Shown piece by piece: positions 46,301 through 57,342 of a stretch of DNA of 64,000 nt. The position numbers were made by a program, and so were the translations under genes. The notes under the pieces were generated by a model. That model was not told where the DNA came from and searched no databases. It was given only the letters and a program-made list of their open reading frames with translations. Positions within the stretch are counted from its first letter, which is position 1; each line of letters opens with the position of its first letter. Source of the stretch: Lineus longissimus. Its lineage: Eukaryota; Nemertea; Pilidiophora; Heteronemertea; Lineidae. The DNA is taken from positions 3,038,001-3,102,000 of the forward strand of contig NC_088321.1 in NCBI RefSeq assembly GCF_910592395.1. Direction: 5' to 3'.

Positions 46301-49300
46301 GTATGCCATCGACAGCTTCCCAAATAGCATCACAGGACCGAGTCAGTTGGATATCGGCAGATGGCGTCATCTTACGGGAGTATGCGACAACTCTGTCGAC
46401 GACAAGGGGGTTTCGCTGCTTATTGGCCAAGATGTCCCACAAGCCATTCTTCCGCTTGAAGTCCGCCGGGGTCGAGATGATGAGCCGTATGCGATCAGAA
46501 CCAGCCTAGGGTGGACTCTGAACGGTCCAATTGGTGGCCAACCAGCAGACAGTACGGCTGTCTGCTCCTTTATTCAAGCTGGCCTTCCCGAGAAGATGAA
46601 CCATGAACGTGTCTTGGAAGTCCAAGTTGAGCAGTTTTGGAGACTTGACGCCTGCCAGTCTCTTGCAAGTGGCCAGCCCCAGATGTCACAAAATGACAAG
46701 AAGGTAGTCGGCGTGTGGGACAAGTCAGTCAGCTTGGTGGACGGCCATTACCAGCTCAACATCCCGTTCAAGAAGACGCCTCCCGAACTGCCGGACAACC
46801 GTATGATGGCCGAGAAAAGACTCCAGTCTCTGGGCCGAAGATTGAGCAGAGATCCCGCATTGCACGACAAATACAGAAGTGGTATGCAGGATCTGTTGGA
46901 CAAGGGCTTTGCAGAGCCAGTTCCAGAAGATGAGATGTCGCAACCGGGTAGTGTTTGGTACCTCCCTCACCATAATGTCGTCAATCCCAGTAAGCCGGAA
47001 AAGTTCCGTATCGTCTTCGACTGCGCAGCCACATATGCTGGGACTTCTCTGAACGACCAGGTCTACCAAGGCCCCGACCTGATGAACAAGCTGCTTGGTG
47101 TTCTGATGAGGTTTCGCGAATGCCCTGTTGCCGTTATGGGAGACATCCAGGAGATGTTCCACATGGTCAAGGTCAAACCCGAATTCAGAGACGCATTGCG
47201 ATTCCTATTTTGGAAGGATGGTGATCCCAAGAAGAAACCTCAAGTCTACAGAATGACGGTTCACCTCTTCGGAGGAGTATGGAGCCCGAGTTGCTGCAGT
47301 TACGCCCTGAGACGAACGGCTGAAGACCATAAAGACGAATTTCATCCCGATACCATAGAAACAGTGTTACAGGACTTCTACGCTGACGATTGTCTAAAAT
47401 CCGTACCCGGTGTTGATGTCGCTGTCAAGCTGGTTGAGGAATTGAGAACGTTACTTCAACTGGGAGGATTCCGACTCACGAAATGGTCTTCAAACAGCAA
47501 AGAGGTCCTCCTGTCCATTCCCGTTGAAGACAGAGCGAAGACCATAAAAGATCTCGACCTGACGTCCGACTCCCTACCAATTGAGAGAGCCCTGGGTGTC
47601 CAATGGGACACGGAGACGGACACGTTTGGTCTCAAGATTCGCTATAAGGAACCAGTCTTCACGAAGCGCGGTCTTCTTAGAATCACCAGCTCTATGTACG
47701 ACCCCCTGGGATTGGTTTGTCCATTCGTCCTCGAAGCGAAGATGATCTTCCAGACAGAATGCAGATCCGACAAAGGATGGGATGATGAAATGAGCCCCGC
47801 CAGCATCAAGAGATGGCAGAGATGGTTGGATGGCCTGCCCAAACTAGAAGAGTTTCAAGTGCCAAGATGTATTCATCCGACCGATTTCGGCGACATCACT
47901 GAAGCTAGATTACATCACTTCTCCGATGGATCCGCCGATGCCTATGGTGCTGTGAGTTACCTGAGATTGGTGAACAGTGACGGCGCTGTGCACTGTACGA
48001 TACTGATGGCGAAATCCAGACTGGCGCCGATGACACCGATGACGATTCCTCGCCTGGAGCTGTCCGCTGCCGTGCTCGCTGTGAAGATGGACAACCTCAT
48101 ACGTCGTGAGATAAGATTGCCCCTGCAAGAGTCGACATTTTGGACGGACAGCACCATCGTTCTCCAATATGTCAAGAACAAAACCAAGCGTTTCCAGACC
48201 TTTGTCGCCAACCGTGTAGCCGTAATTCATGATGGTACAAGGCCAAGCCAGTGGCGTTACGTAGGGACAAAGGACAACCCGGCTGATGATGCGTCAAGAG
48301 GGCTGAACGCCGAACAGATGTTGTCCGACACCAGATGGCGCCAAGGTCCAGCGTTCCTATGGTTGAGTGAAGACAGTTGGCCAGAAATACCAGAAGGACA
48401 GCCTAACCTGCTTGAGAGGGATCCCGAAGTCAAGAAGGAAGCCAGGTCCTGTGCGGTCGTGACGGTTCCTGACGATTTCATAGTAAAGCTGTTCAACAGA
48501 TATTCAAGCTGGCCTCGACTACTCAAAGCAGTGGCGTATCTTTTGAGATTCCTCAAGTGGCTACACAAGAAAAGACCCAAGATGAATGACCGTCTCTCCC
48601 CTGAAGAACTAAAGGCAGCAGAACGAGCTATTCTTCGATGTCTCCAGAAAAGGCATTACAGCAACGACGTCAACGCCTTGAGATCAAATACACGCATCAC
48701 GAAGCAGAGTTCAATATTTGAACTAGAGCCGTATCTGGACGAAAACCAGCTCCTGAAAGTGACGGGACGTTTAAAGAATGCTTCGATTCCTGACCCAGCC
48801 AAGCATCCAGTGATTGTGCCGAGAGATGACCACGTAACAACACTCATCGTACGAGATGCGCACGAGCGGCTTTGCAGGCACTCCGGCAGAGAACACGTTA
48901 TGGCGAATTTACGGCAGAACTACTGGATTCCACAGGCCCGTCAGCTGGTGAAAAGAGTTCTCAGAGACTGCATTGTTTGCAAAGTGCTTCACGGCAAGCT
49001 GGGGCAGCAGAAGATGGCAGATCTCCCGCCTGAACGAGTGACACCATCAAAGTATCCCTTCCAGTGTCTGGGTGTTGACGTTTTTGGTCCCTTTTACGTT
49101 AAGAGGGGACGTTCTCAAGAGAAGCGCTATGGATGTATGTTTACCTGCCTGTCAATGCGAGCGATTCATCTAGAGAAGCTTTCGTCCATGGACACAGACT
49201 CCTTCATCAACGCCCTAATCCGATTCTGTGCAAGACGAGGAGTTCCAAAGCTGATCCGGTCCGACAATGGCACCAACTTTGTCGGCGCAAACCGTGTGCT

Positions 49301-49976
49301 GCGAGAATCGATTGCCCAGTGGAATGAGAGTCATCGCCTGAAAGAATACTTGCTGCAGAACCACATTGATTGGACCTTCAATACTCCTACAGCGTCGAAT
49401 ATGGGCGGTGTCTGGGAGCGCAACATCCGAACTGCCCGGAAGGTGATGAACTCCATACTACTAAAGCAGTCCCTCGATGATGAACGCTTGGATACGATAT
49501 TTGCCGAAGTTGAAAACGTCGTGAATAGCCGTCCGCTGACTGTCGTCTCCAACGATCCTAAAGACCAACTCCCGCTAACACCGAATGATTTGCTGCGTCC
49601 TTTTGGAAAGGGATTCCCGTCGCCAATCGGAACCTTTGGAAAGGCTGACATGTTCGGAAAACGGTGGAGACATGTCCAATTCGTCGTCGATCAGTTTTGG
49701 AAGAGATGGACCGCTGAATACCTCTCTGCTCTTCAAGTCCGATCAAAGTGGATTGCCGAACAGCCGAATATACGCGTAAACGATTTGGTCTTAGTTCTCG
49801 ACCAGTCTTTAGCAAGATCTCACTGGCCGTTAGCACGAGTCACCGATACGTTCCCCGGGAAAGACGGATTGGTACGTTCTGTGGAGCTGAAGACAGCCTT
49901 TACCGATAAGATGGTGCGGCCGATCAACAAAATCGTTTTGCTGGAGGCAACTGCGGATGATCACAACCAGGATTAA
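43305..49976 (+). CDS. BEL/Pao Gag-Pol polyprotein, 2223 aa
   Basis: It encodes the Gag-like part, protease, reverse transcriptase, RNase H and integrase for copying and inserting the element. In order: coiled coil (~200-270); proline/methionine-rich 37-residue tandem repeats (~395-500); DUF1759-like Gag region (~556-735); Cys/His zinc-knuckle region starting CHIC (~803); aspartic protease with LLDSGSN (~933); RT with DIQEMFH and YADD (~1359); RNase H starting FSDGSADAYGA (~1537); integrase HH-CC zinc finger (~1851, ending CIVCK) and DDE core with D in VDVFG (~1923), D in SDNGTN (~1986) and E in GGVWERN (~2034); C-terminal DUF5641-like domain. All expected catalytic residues are present and there are no stops. 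The ATG at 43305 follows the leader directly. One continuous frame is usual for this group. Confidence 0.96.
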   Translation: MEGQYLREIANKELPPSRPESRKSVQSEHSVHEAETGSTADRLRRPVRHTVASKMLDPDELAAEQLVQMARSRGGYAAQMTMRHRQFNEAFEQGLHTSLLQQPLGDLENAFERFRDIHDNYVRLAAAVNPARAVECREHFQNMLGLIQSVRFKFDQRMRQEDLNDKLSPSDSVSQQGSSSSKTRRVSSYLAIASAKKAGLTEKSRLLKQHQSMKMKLQQEIEEAERQAKVSELALKEKARQLQFESERMTLEEELRAADAEEQTLVKHLDRDRPPDPVLSPVIQDQVRVPERQFMLNPLVPEFHQRQYSSTPQRPRASPDRRTAPDVKTVPASYEPDWLISFEPTAQRCDPATLVRAAAPTTMSQPSPDVARMPQPVPADMTYRTGSAASMSQQVAEMVYRPMPVMMSHPADDVQAAMPRQAVPGTISQPVPAEMVYRPMPVMMSHPADDVQAAMPRQAVPGTMSQQMTEMVYQPSPVMMPDIMSHPADVQAAMPRPAVSVVMSQPAKVATHQNVTTTSGNVSAHPSYVIPAIDTSSSQVPVAAPLDIQRQLIDALRLPKTGLQKFYGEPMQYWAFMNSFDSLVHRACVTDGDKLNCLMEYCCGKAARVIRPCALMSPSAGYARARELLKERFGDEYTIAKAWVKKIVEGPPVKTNSGEALQEFTDDVRGCYETLKAMNKLAEVNSQDRMADISTRLPLYIQSRWRKEAHRSKLRTKSYPDFKAFVTFLEMVSGEENDPVFGKIQAKDRVEKKRTFPQKKTGVSLTVQATGKDNQATKAARSSPAKIKSVTSDAKPETKKMNCHICSQSHKVAACPKFKAMEPTRRLEVVKEKRLCFNCLDFSNHSYRQCHRSSDCHEKDCKLKHSQLLHAAMVKKEHAAVAKTATPPSQVKTDGAENFACDSLNKDSTRIALPIVSVYVRGKGQHEFIKTDALLDSGSNRTFCSKSLLSQLKLEGSRTALSLETLGQSAATDAIEVCLQVTPTSRKAKKRSVLDLPRVYAIDSFPNSITGPSQLDIGRWRHLTGVCDNSVDDKGVSLLIGQDVPQAILPLEVRRGRDDEPYAIRTSLGWTLNGPIGGQPADSTAVCSFIQAGLPEKMNHERVLEVQVEQFWRLDACQSLASGQPQMSQNDKKVVGVWDKSVSLVDGHYQLNIPFKKTPPELPDNRMMAEKRLQSLGRRLSRDPALHDKYRSGMQDLLDKGFAEPVPEDEMSQPGSVWYLPHHNVVNPSKPEKFRIVFDCAATYAGTSLNDQVYQGPDLMNKLLGVLMRFRECPVAVMGDIQEMFHMVKVKPEFRDALRFLFWKDGDPKKKPQVYRMTVHLFGGVWSPSCCSYALRRTAEDHKDEFHPDTIETVLQDFYADDCLKSVPGVDVAVKLVEELRTLLQLGGFRLTKWSSNSKEVLLSIPVEDRAKTIKDLDLTSDSLPIERALGVQWDTETDTFGLKIRYKEPVFTKRGLLRITSSMYDPLGLVCPFVLEAKMIFQTECRSDKGWDDEMSPASIKRWQRWLDGLPKLEEFQVPRCIHPTDFGDITEARLHHFSDGSADAYGAVSYLRLVNSDGAVHCTILMAKSRLAPMTPMTIPRLELSAAVLAVKMDNLIRREIRLPLQESTFWTDSTIVLQYVKNKTKRFQTFVANRVAVIHDGTRPSQWRYVGTKDNPADDASRGLNAEQMLSDTRWRQGPAFLWLSEDSWPEIPEGQPNLLERDPEVKKEARSCAVVTVPDDFIVKLFNRYSSWPRLLKAVAYLLRFLKWLHKKRPKMNDRLSPEELKAAERAILRCLQKRHYSNDVNALRSNTRITKQSSIFELEPYLDENQLLKVTGRLKNASIPDPAKHPVIVPRDDHVTTLIVRDAHERLCRHSGREHVMANLRQNYWIPQARQLVKRVLRDCIVCKVLHGKLGQQKMADLPPERVTPSKYPFQCLGVDVFGPFYVKRGRSQEKRYGCMFTCLSMRAIHLEKLSSMDTDSFINALIRFCARRGVPKLIRSDNGTNFVGANRVLRESIAQWNESHRLKEYLLQNHIDWTFNTPTASNMGGVWERNIRTARKVMNSILLKQSLDDERLDTIFAEVENVVNSRPLTVVSNDPKDQLPLTPNDLLRPFGKGFPSPIGTFGKADMFGKRWRHVQFVVDQFWKRWTAEYLSALQVRSKWIAEQPNIRVNDLVLVLDQSLARSHWPLARVTDTFPGKDGLVRSVELKTAFTDKMVRPINKIVLLEATADDHNQD
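44490..44800 (+). repeat. In-frame 111/108-bp tandem repeat inside the BEL/Pao frame
   Basis: Three copies start at about 44490, 44601 and 44709; each encodes EMVY(R/Q)P(M/S)PVMM...SHPAD(D)VQAAMPR. The first two are nearly identical and the third diverges. Repeat-number change would keep the frame. Confidence 0.85.
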
Positions 49977-50261
49977 CTACGAACATTTTCTGATTTGGAT
50001 TAACGTTTTAGTGCACGTTAGTTTTGGACTTGCATTTTGTGTCTTGCATATTTAGTTCAGTGCAGGACATCAGCATTCGCATAATTGTGGATTATGTGTG
50101 TGACATTCATTTGGACTTGTGTACATGTAGTTAATATTTTGGACTACTCTTTGGACTATTCCATTTGGACTTAATTAATTCTTTTGGGAATATTTGGATA
50201 GCAGTTATACTCTGGGGAAACTGTAAGTGTTATATGTTATGTAAATGCGCCCTCCAAGGTT

Positions 50262-50279
50262 GCATTTAGGGGGGGCCGA
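50262..50279 (+). other. Polypurine tract of the BEL/Pao element
   Basis: TTTAGGGGGGGCCGA lies immediately before the 3' LTR. Confidence 0.6.
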
Positions 50280-50914
50280 TGTTGGTGCCGATTAGCGGCA
50301 AAGTTAAGAAATATTCACTTTAGTTTGTTACCACCCCAGTTGGTAACCGCGCTGGTCAGTTTCGATAGCAACTCAACCTAATTAGCATATTGCGTGGGTT
50401 TTCCCCGGCAACTAGGTCATCACCTACGTCATCCGAGAGTTTGGTATGCGAGGAATGTTGTATGACGTCAATTCAATTATTGTTTATGCATTCTTGGCGT
50501 TGGTCTGGGGGTATATAACGTGGGTCCTCTGAGCATTTGGCAGAACCAACCAAGGGAGCTTTCCTGATTGCTGAAGGAAGCAACAAAGTTAAATAGCAAG
50601 CAAGCCAGCTAGCGCTAGCAAGCGTCGTACAAACAGTAACCGGTGAAACTTCTGCCCGAAGTTCAGAGCCCGAGTATATTCCAACTGACCAAGCCAAGTC
50701 CAAGTCCTCAAACCTATTGTCCCCATTGAAACCCTGGTTCAGGAGATTTCTGGCGAGATAGATCCTCTGCCGACAAAGATTGGTGTATGTCCGTGCCGTT
50801 TGAATATACAAGTTTAAAGGCGTAAAAGTTATCTTACTTTCTTGCAAAGATTATTCTCAGTAGCAGCATCAGGGAGCTGACCCAGGCGTCAATTTTGAGG
50901 TTGGCACCGCAACA
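50280..50914 (+). repeat. 3' LTR of the BEL/Pao element
   Basis: 635 bp; no difference from the 5' LTR was noticed. TSD copy ATGGA follows. Confidence 0.96.
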
Positions 50915-50919
50915 ATGGA

Positions 50920-51520
50920 TGTCCACTGAATCTTGACAGTTGAAAAGGAATGGACGTCATAGGAATGCAGATCCCCATACAATAGCTGTGTATTGTCAAC
51001 GAATGTGGTTAATGGTTTGGTTAGGGTTAGCTACATAATCTTCAACAGAGGAATTCGGCGACTCTATTCACTAGTCCGGGGGGACTTGCATTTCTTTTAC
51101 ACCGGTGTGAGTATAATGTCTATTTAGTGAGTCCGATCGAACTGGTGCAATGAAACGATGAATCCTACACGAATCCTGTTTTCTTCAAGGTAAATAAGGG
51201 CTTGTGCTTGAAGGGGTATTGCTTCAATGTTCTTATTGACGGGTCACTCTATCATATCACATCATCATTTAATTTACCAGGGTCGTAAACCTGTTGGATT
51301 TTTGCCATTGTTTTGGAGTCCCCTATTGACTACAGTCCACCTATATGCAGGATTTTTTACCTGTCCTGGCATACATTAGACACTTTCGTACAAGAGACCA
51401 CAGCTTTTAGTCCTATCCGACAGACTCTCAAGTATTTTATGCATTGTACGTGTTGTGAAGAGCCTGGAATTTCAGTTCCTATAAAGCCAGTCACATTTAT
51501 CAAGGAAGTGAATCCTAGGT
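50920..51520. other. Nothing recognised
   Basis: Flank of the BEL/Pao element; short open frames without motifs. Confidence 0.35.
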
Positions 51521-51521
51521 T

Positions 51522-51602
51522 CTCGATCCCCGGGATCGAACCACCCTGGGCCCTATTGCGTGATAGCCAGCAGTGTTAACCACAATGCGTTGAGGCTCCT
51601 TT
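51522..51602 (-). mobile_element. tRNA-derived SINE-like sequence
   Basis: Minus strand reads GGAGCCTCAACGCATTGTGG, TTAACACTGCTGG and GGTGGTTCGATCCCGGG: recognisable A-box-like and B-box (GGTTCGATCCC) regions at tRNA spacing. The arms do not all pair and non-tRNA sequence continues after the B box, so a SINE or tRNA pseudogene is favoured over a tRNA gene. Confidence 0.5.
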
Positions 51603-51606
51603 ATCA

Positions 51607-53546
51607 CAGGATAGATTTTCGTTTTTCATCGGGTGATCAGAAATGATTCTGATCATATCCTATTGCAATGGTTGATTATTTCCCCTCTCAGTAAAGTATA
51701 CCTCTCGCCAGTTTGTACTTGTTTTATCACGTGCTCTTCACATACCAATTGATGTCGCCACAAGGCAATTTGATCCGATCCATCGGGCATATATTACCGG
51801 CATCCGAAAATAACAAACTGCTGTGTATAAATAATCTTACAATTAATTCCATAACAATTTCCTATATTCCATTATTTCCAAATTTTAATTTTGATGGAAA
51901 CTGTAAGGCGACCATGTTGTGTTTCTCTTCCGACATGTAAACATGCATCTTTCTTTCGTTGACGTTTACATATACCAGAACAAAAAGTATTTAATCTTAT
52001 TTTTGCTGAGCCATGTAGCTTTAACGTGCTTAATGAACTATCCCGAATCGCGTGTGTGCAAAAATCATCACTTATCACTTTTTTAAAACTTCACCCAACA
52101 AACGAGTCGACTCTGGTGACATTGTGGTTTAGAAATAGTAGGCATGTGATGTAGAATGTGTGTACCATTATTTATTGATATTGTAGATGTCGACACCATT
52201 AGCTCAAATGTCATATCACCAATATTGAACGCCCTATGGTTTTTAATAAGCAGATTTTAATCACGATATTAGAATTCGAAATGAAAAACATCCAAACTTG
52301 GGGCGCCCATTATTGGACATGCCAAAGTGTTAAACGACTGGTTGTTTCATCACGGTTTAGTCGTTAAAAGGTATCGGGTTTATCGACAGAGGAAATGGAA
52401 CACACAACGCATACACACAACGTCATAATAGAAATCGACAGGGGCGAATGGCCGTGCAGAACGTATGCCCCCCCCCCTCATTATATTTCGTTCCCCATTG
52501 AGACAAGGATTCATGTTGATTCTTATGTTCCTTCCCGACCGTCCTCTTTCATTGAGATCAGACGTCGAAGTAGCCAAGTAGCAATGCGAAATATGTCTCT
52601 CTAACAAGAAGAGATAGCGGTCCATCAACGGAACAGCTATTTCCTCATTGTCAGAAGCTGAGTTTGGTGTTTAATGACATTCGATTGATAACAGACTTTA
52701 CTACAATGTAATTTTAAGGACCATCTTGAAAAAGATAAGAAATAACCGGAATCCTTGTCAAAGGAGAAAGGTATTGAATACAAACGCTCTCACGCCAGGT
52801 CGAAATAACACTAGAGTCACGCTTCCACTCACTCCTGCACAACTTGACATTTCCATGTCAACTGTGCCCATACCAGAAAATACTCATGCCGGGGTGGCAA
52901 AAAGGACGATATCTCTTTGTCCATAAAATACTCCAATGCCCTACGAATGCAGCTTGCAGTCAAACTCCAAAACATGGCCTGGGCGATTAAACTAGCTATA
53001 TGTTGCAGTCGCCAGCCTTAATGAAGGATAATCTGACTTCACACCGGCTTAAACGGTGGATCTACAGGAGGTAGCCCTTCCCAACGGCCGGACGTCGTAA
53101 GGCCAACCACCTCTCGCAGCCCAAACAATAATAGTTAGAAACCAACAGCAGAGTAAAGTGTCGTAAAAAAGAATGACCAGACACCTGCCCGTTTAACACT
53201 GGTGACACCAATTACGAGGTACAAATTGCTTTTCAAGCTATGGCTGCCAACATCTATAGGTCTACTATAAATGGTCATTATCAGGATACTACGAATGTTT
53301 TCGTTTCTTGCACTTTCTACCTCTTCATCTGTAGACTACTTCAAACAAATTTAAAATGGCCGTGCGTAGCTCCTGGAAACATCTTTACACCATCGCCTAC
53401 ATGCGCAACGATCACATGTGGGCAATTATGACCCATGACTCATGTATTTGGTCGTTACATGTCCCCACTGTTTCTACATGACAACAGATTTTGTGGCTCA
53501 TCAAATTATTGCAAAATTGAGTATACCTCTCTCAGGGTACGCAAAG
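51607..53546. other. Nothing recognised
   Basis: No element ends or exons. A short frame at 52395-52604 and its antisense lack support. C-rich tract near 52470. Confidence 0.35.
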
Positions 53547-53627
53547 ATACGAGACAATGCCATCAATGAATATTCATAGGTCCAAACCTATCAATTAGAC
53601 GCGAGGGTGTTTTTAACTATCAAGTAC

Positions 53628-54412
53628 GGTAGGTGATAAAGCTTGGAACCAGTGAAACCTTGAAACCAGTGATAAACCTTGGAATCAGTCCTAAAAATGC
53701 ATAAAAACATGAAATAATGCCATTTGAACCTAAGGTGGTTACGAATCAATATTTGGAGCTTATTTTTACATGATCAGATCGGAATTTGACGGTAGTTTAG
53801 AAATCAGTCGCATATCCGATTCAATAATCTATATTTTAGAACAACCCAGTCATACCTCGCCTCCAGTGTACATTACTGATCTCCCAAATATAGGCATGCA
53901 CGTCACGACACGCCCACCACACACCCATTATATGGACCAATCAGCGCTCCGCTTACTGCGCCACCAAACGGGGCCTATTTGAACTACGGAGCGGTGTGAT
54001 CATACAGGGTGATACAGAGAAGATTGACTACATCATGCAGTACCGGCTGGCACTTATCCGCAGAAACGTAGATGAAGGTTTATCACCGAAGGTTTTAGCC
54101 GGGTTTGGAGATGAAAAATGTGAATGCGGCCCGTCATGAATATAAGTTTATTTTTTAACGACAACAACACATTTCCAATGCATTCAATGATGACGTCATC
54201 CTCCACAAAAAGGTTGATTCTGGAACTACTGGCAAATTGCTATCAATAAAGTCAGCTGGGACGAGATTGGCAGTTGGGAGGGTATAAATCATGGAAGGAA
54301 CGCGCCCGATTTCACGCGGTACTTGCACAGTGATTCCACGGTTTAGTACTGACTATTCCAAGGTTTATCACTGATTACATGGTTTCACTGATTCCAAGCT
54401 TTATCAACTACC
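53628..54412. mobile_element. 785-bp TIR element nested in the MITE, TSD AAGTAC
   Basis: The ends GGTAGGTGATAAAGCTTGG and CCAAGCTTTATCAACTACC form inverted arms of about 70 bp that include ACCAGTGATAAACCTTGGAA-like modules. AAGTAC flanks both sides (53622-53627, 54413-54418). The homologous position in copy 2 (near 61789) has a single AAGTGC, i.e. an empty site. Non-coding. Confidence 0.82.
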
Positions 54413-54774
54413 AAGTACATATTTGGACTTGGAGAGGTATTGAAAAAATATTTGCTGTGGCAAGTCTACATACAGATATAAAGAAATTATTCGATGAAAA
54501 TATTAATTTTAAATTCTGCTAATTCGGCAATAGGGGGCCTGTTTTGAGATTGTTCTGCCAGTTGGCTGAAAAGAGTGGAAATATCAATGTCTGTCCAATT
54601 TGTCGATTATCAAAAAATTTCCGTTGTCAACTACCAGTTTACTTTTCACCATTTACTTGCCCGACTGTCTGGAATATCATATCAAAATTTCAGATTCACA
54701 ACCCCACGCAGTATTTGATGCGTCGCGGTCAAACATTGACAATTGAACTGCTAAAAGGCTTAAATGAAACGGCC

Positions 54775-57342
54775 AGGGGCCATTGTGCTCACCGTATACA
54801 TCTTTTAGTAGGCAGGATCATGCTTAGTTTAGAGGTGAATATGGTGAACACAATCAGGCATGAAGACTTTTTTTAGATGTGTATTGATGTCAAGTAATAA
54901 GACAGGGCAGTATATATAAGTTTATGATCCAACCAATAATTGTCTATGACATCAACAAGATCAATATCGTGTGATTGCTAAGAGTCCCTGCAATAAAAAA
55001 TTCATCGAAAAAAAGTCATTAATAAGCAAGATATTGCACGTCCTACTTTTTCAGTTTTGACCCCCTAGTGGCCAAATCAAGAATCAGATGAGGCCAAAAT
55101 TCGGTGTCAGAGATTATCTGATGTAGGGGGTTACATGTACCAACTTTCAAGTTCATAGCTTCAGCAGTTAAGAAACGTGCCATAGTTACACTCTAATGGC
55201 CAATTTACGCCATTTGACCTCTGTGACCTAGAAAAGGAGGTCAAATCCAAAAATCGTAGGACATGTGGTGTATCCTTGCTAGAAGTCCCTGCCATAAAAA
55301 TTTTATCGAAAACAATTCACTCAAATAAGCAAGATATTGCACTTCTTCCTTTTTCCATTATGGCCCCCTGGTGGCCGAATAAAGAATCAGATCAGGCCAA
55401 AATTCGGCATCAAAGGTTATCTGATGTAGGGGGTTATATGCACCAAGTTTCAAGTTCATAGCTTTACTGGTTAAGAAACGTGCCATAGTTTACACTCCAA
55501 CGGCCAATTTACGCCATATGACCTCTGTGACCTTGAAAAGTAGGTCAAATTGAAAACCCGTAAGACATGTGATGTATTCTTCCTAAGAGTACCTACCATA
55601 AAAATTTTATCGAAAACAAGTCACTTATAAGCGAGATATCACACTTTAGATATCCACTTTTGGCCCCCTGGTGGCAAAGTTGAGAATCAGATCAAACTGA
55701 AATTCAGCACCAGAGGCTATGTGATATAGGGGGTTATATGTACCAAGTTTCAAGTTCATAGCTTTAGTGGTTAAGAAACGTGCCATAGTTTACACTCTAA
55801 CGGCCAATTTACGCCATATGACCTCTGTGAACTTGAAAAGTAGGTCAAATTAAAAACCCGTATGATATAAGATGTATATTTGCTATGAGTACCTACAACA
55901 CAAGTTTCATCGAAAACAAGTCACTAATAAGCGGGATATCACACTTTTTAGATATCGACATTTGGCCCCCTGGTGGCCAAGTGGAGAATCAGATCGGACC
56001 GAAATTCAGTGTCAGAGGTCACCTGACCTAGGGGGTGCTGTGTACAAAGTTTTAAGTTCATAGCCCTAGCGGTTAAGAAACGTGCCACTGTTTTTTAAAT
56101 AGGATACGACGACGGACGACGGACGACGACGACGGACGACGGACACTGCAGTATTACATAAGACTCCCCTACAGTAAGCCAAAAATCAAGAAAATGTAAG
56201 ATACAAGTCAGAAAAGACAAAAGGGAAAAGATAAAAAATACAAAATGTAATAAAATAAAAAAATATTTTTGGCCGTCCCTGACCGGGGTTTGAACTCACG
56301 ACCTTTGGATTGCCACAACACGAAAAACACAAAACATGCAATTTCGGCCATATCTGTGTCTGCGTTGTGACCTCTGTGACCTCGACAAGTAGGTCAAATT
56401 ATAAACCCATATGATATATGATGTATCCTTGCTATGAGTACCTACCACAAAAGTTTTATCGAAAACAAGTCATCAATAAGCGAGATATCACACTTTTTAG
56501 ATATCCACATTCGACCCCCTGGTGGCCAAATTGAGAATCAGATCGGACCGATATTCAGCACAGGAGGTTATCTGATATAGGGGGTTATATGTACCAAGTT
56601 TCAAGTTCATAGCTGTGGCGGTTGAGAAACGTGCCATAGTTACGCTGAAACAGCCAATTTATGCCATTTGACCTCTGCAACCTTGAAAAGTAGGTCAAAT
56701 TAAAAAATTGTACGATATATGATGTATCCTTGCTATGAGTACCCACCACGAAAGTTTTATTGAAAACAAGTTATTGATAAGCGAATTATCACACTTTTTA
56801 GGTATCCACATTCGGCCCCCTGGTGGCCAAGTTGAGAATCAGATCAGACTGAAATTCAGCACCAGAGGTTATCTGGTATAGGGGGTTATATGTATTAAGT
56901 TTCAAGTTCATAGCTGTGGAGGTTGAAAAACGTGCCATAGTTACACTGAAACAGCCAATTTACGCCATTTGACCTCTGTGACCTTGAAAAGTAGGTCAAA
57001 TTAAAAACCCGTATGATATATGATGTATCCTTGCTATGAGTACCTACCACAAAAATTTTATTCCAAACAAGTCATTAATAAGCGAGATATCACACTTTTT
57101 AGATATCTACATTCGGCCCCCTGATGGCCAAATTAAGAATCAGATCGGACCGAAATTTAGTGTCACAGGTCATCTGACCAAGGGAGTCCTGTGTACAAAG
57201 TTACAAGTTCATAGGCTTAGCGGTTAAGAAACGTGCCACTATTTTTGAAACAGGATACGACGACGACGACGGACGACGACGACGACAGACGACGACGGAC
57301 GACGGACACTGCGGTATTGTAAAGACTCCCCTACGGTGAGCC
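54775..57342 (-). mobile_element. GGCTCACC tandem-unit element, inverted, nested in the MITE
   Basis: On the plus strand it starts TGAAACGGCCAGGGGCCATT with GTGCTCACC and ends CTACGGTGAGCC. Unit starts (AAGAAACGTGCCA on this strand) lie at about 55174, 55474, 55774, 56072, 56625, 56925 and 57224. The middle (56095-56345) contains an internal CGTCGTC tract, a second element end (AGTAAGCCAAAAATC) and a tRNA-like piece, so two copies may be joined. Copy 2 of the MITE lacks it (empty site near 62083-62093), fixing the borders to within a few A residues. Confidence 0.82.
56260..56345 (-). mobile_element. tRNA-like (SINE) fragment inside the tandem-unit element
   Basis: Minus strand GGTCGTGAGTTCAAACCCCG contains a B-box match (GTTCAAACCCC) in a T-arm-like hairpin context; no clear A box. 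Confidence 0.35.

Larger units (their letters stand above)
42634..50914 (+). mobile_element. Complete BEL/Pao LTR retrotransposon
   Basis: LTRs of 635 bp (42634-43268, 50280-50914), starting TGTTGG and ending GCAACA, are identical as far as I can read. The 5-bp duplication ATGGA flanks both ends (42629-42633, 50915-50919), the length usual for BEL/Pao. One uninterrupted gag-pol frame lies between (43305-49976), a purine-rich tract precedes the right LTR, and no env-like frame is present. Intact frame plus identical LTRs point to a recent insertion. The left flank is a short-repeat region; the right flank is unrecognised. Confidence 0.96.

Noticed and set aside
43868-49836. Antisense and alternate frames over the BEL/Pao element
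   Set aside because: Shadows of the sense gag-pol frame; no motifs.
52395-52628. Overlapping frames on both strands
   Set aside because: Neither shows recognisable protein features.
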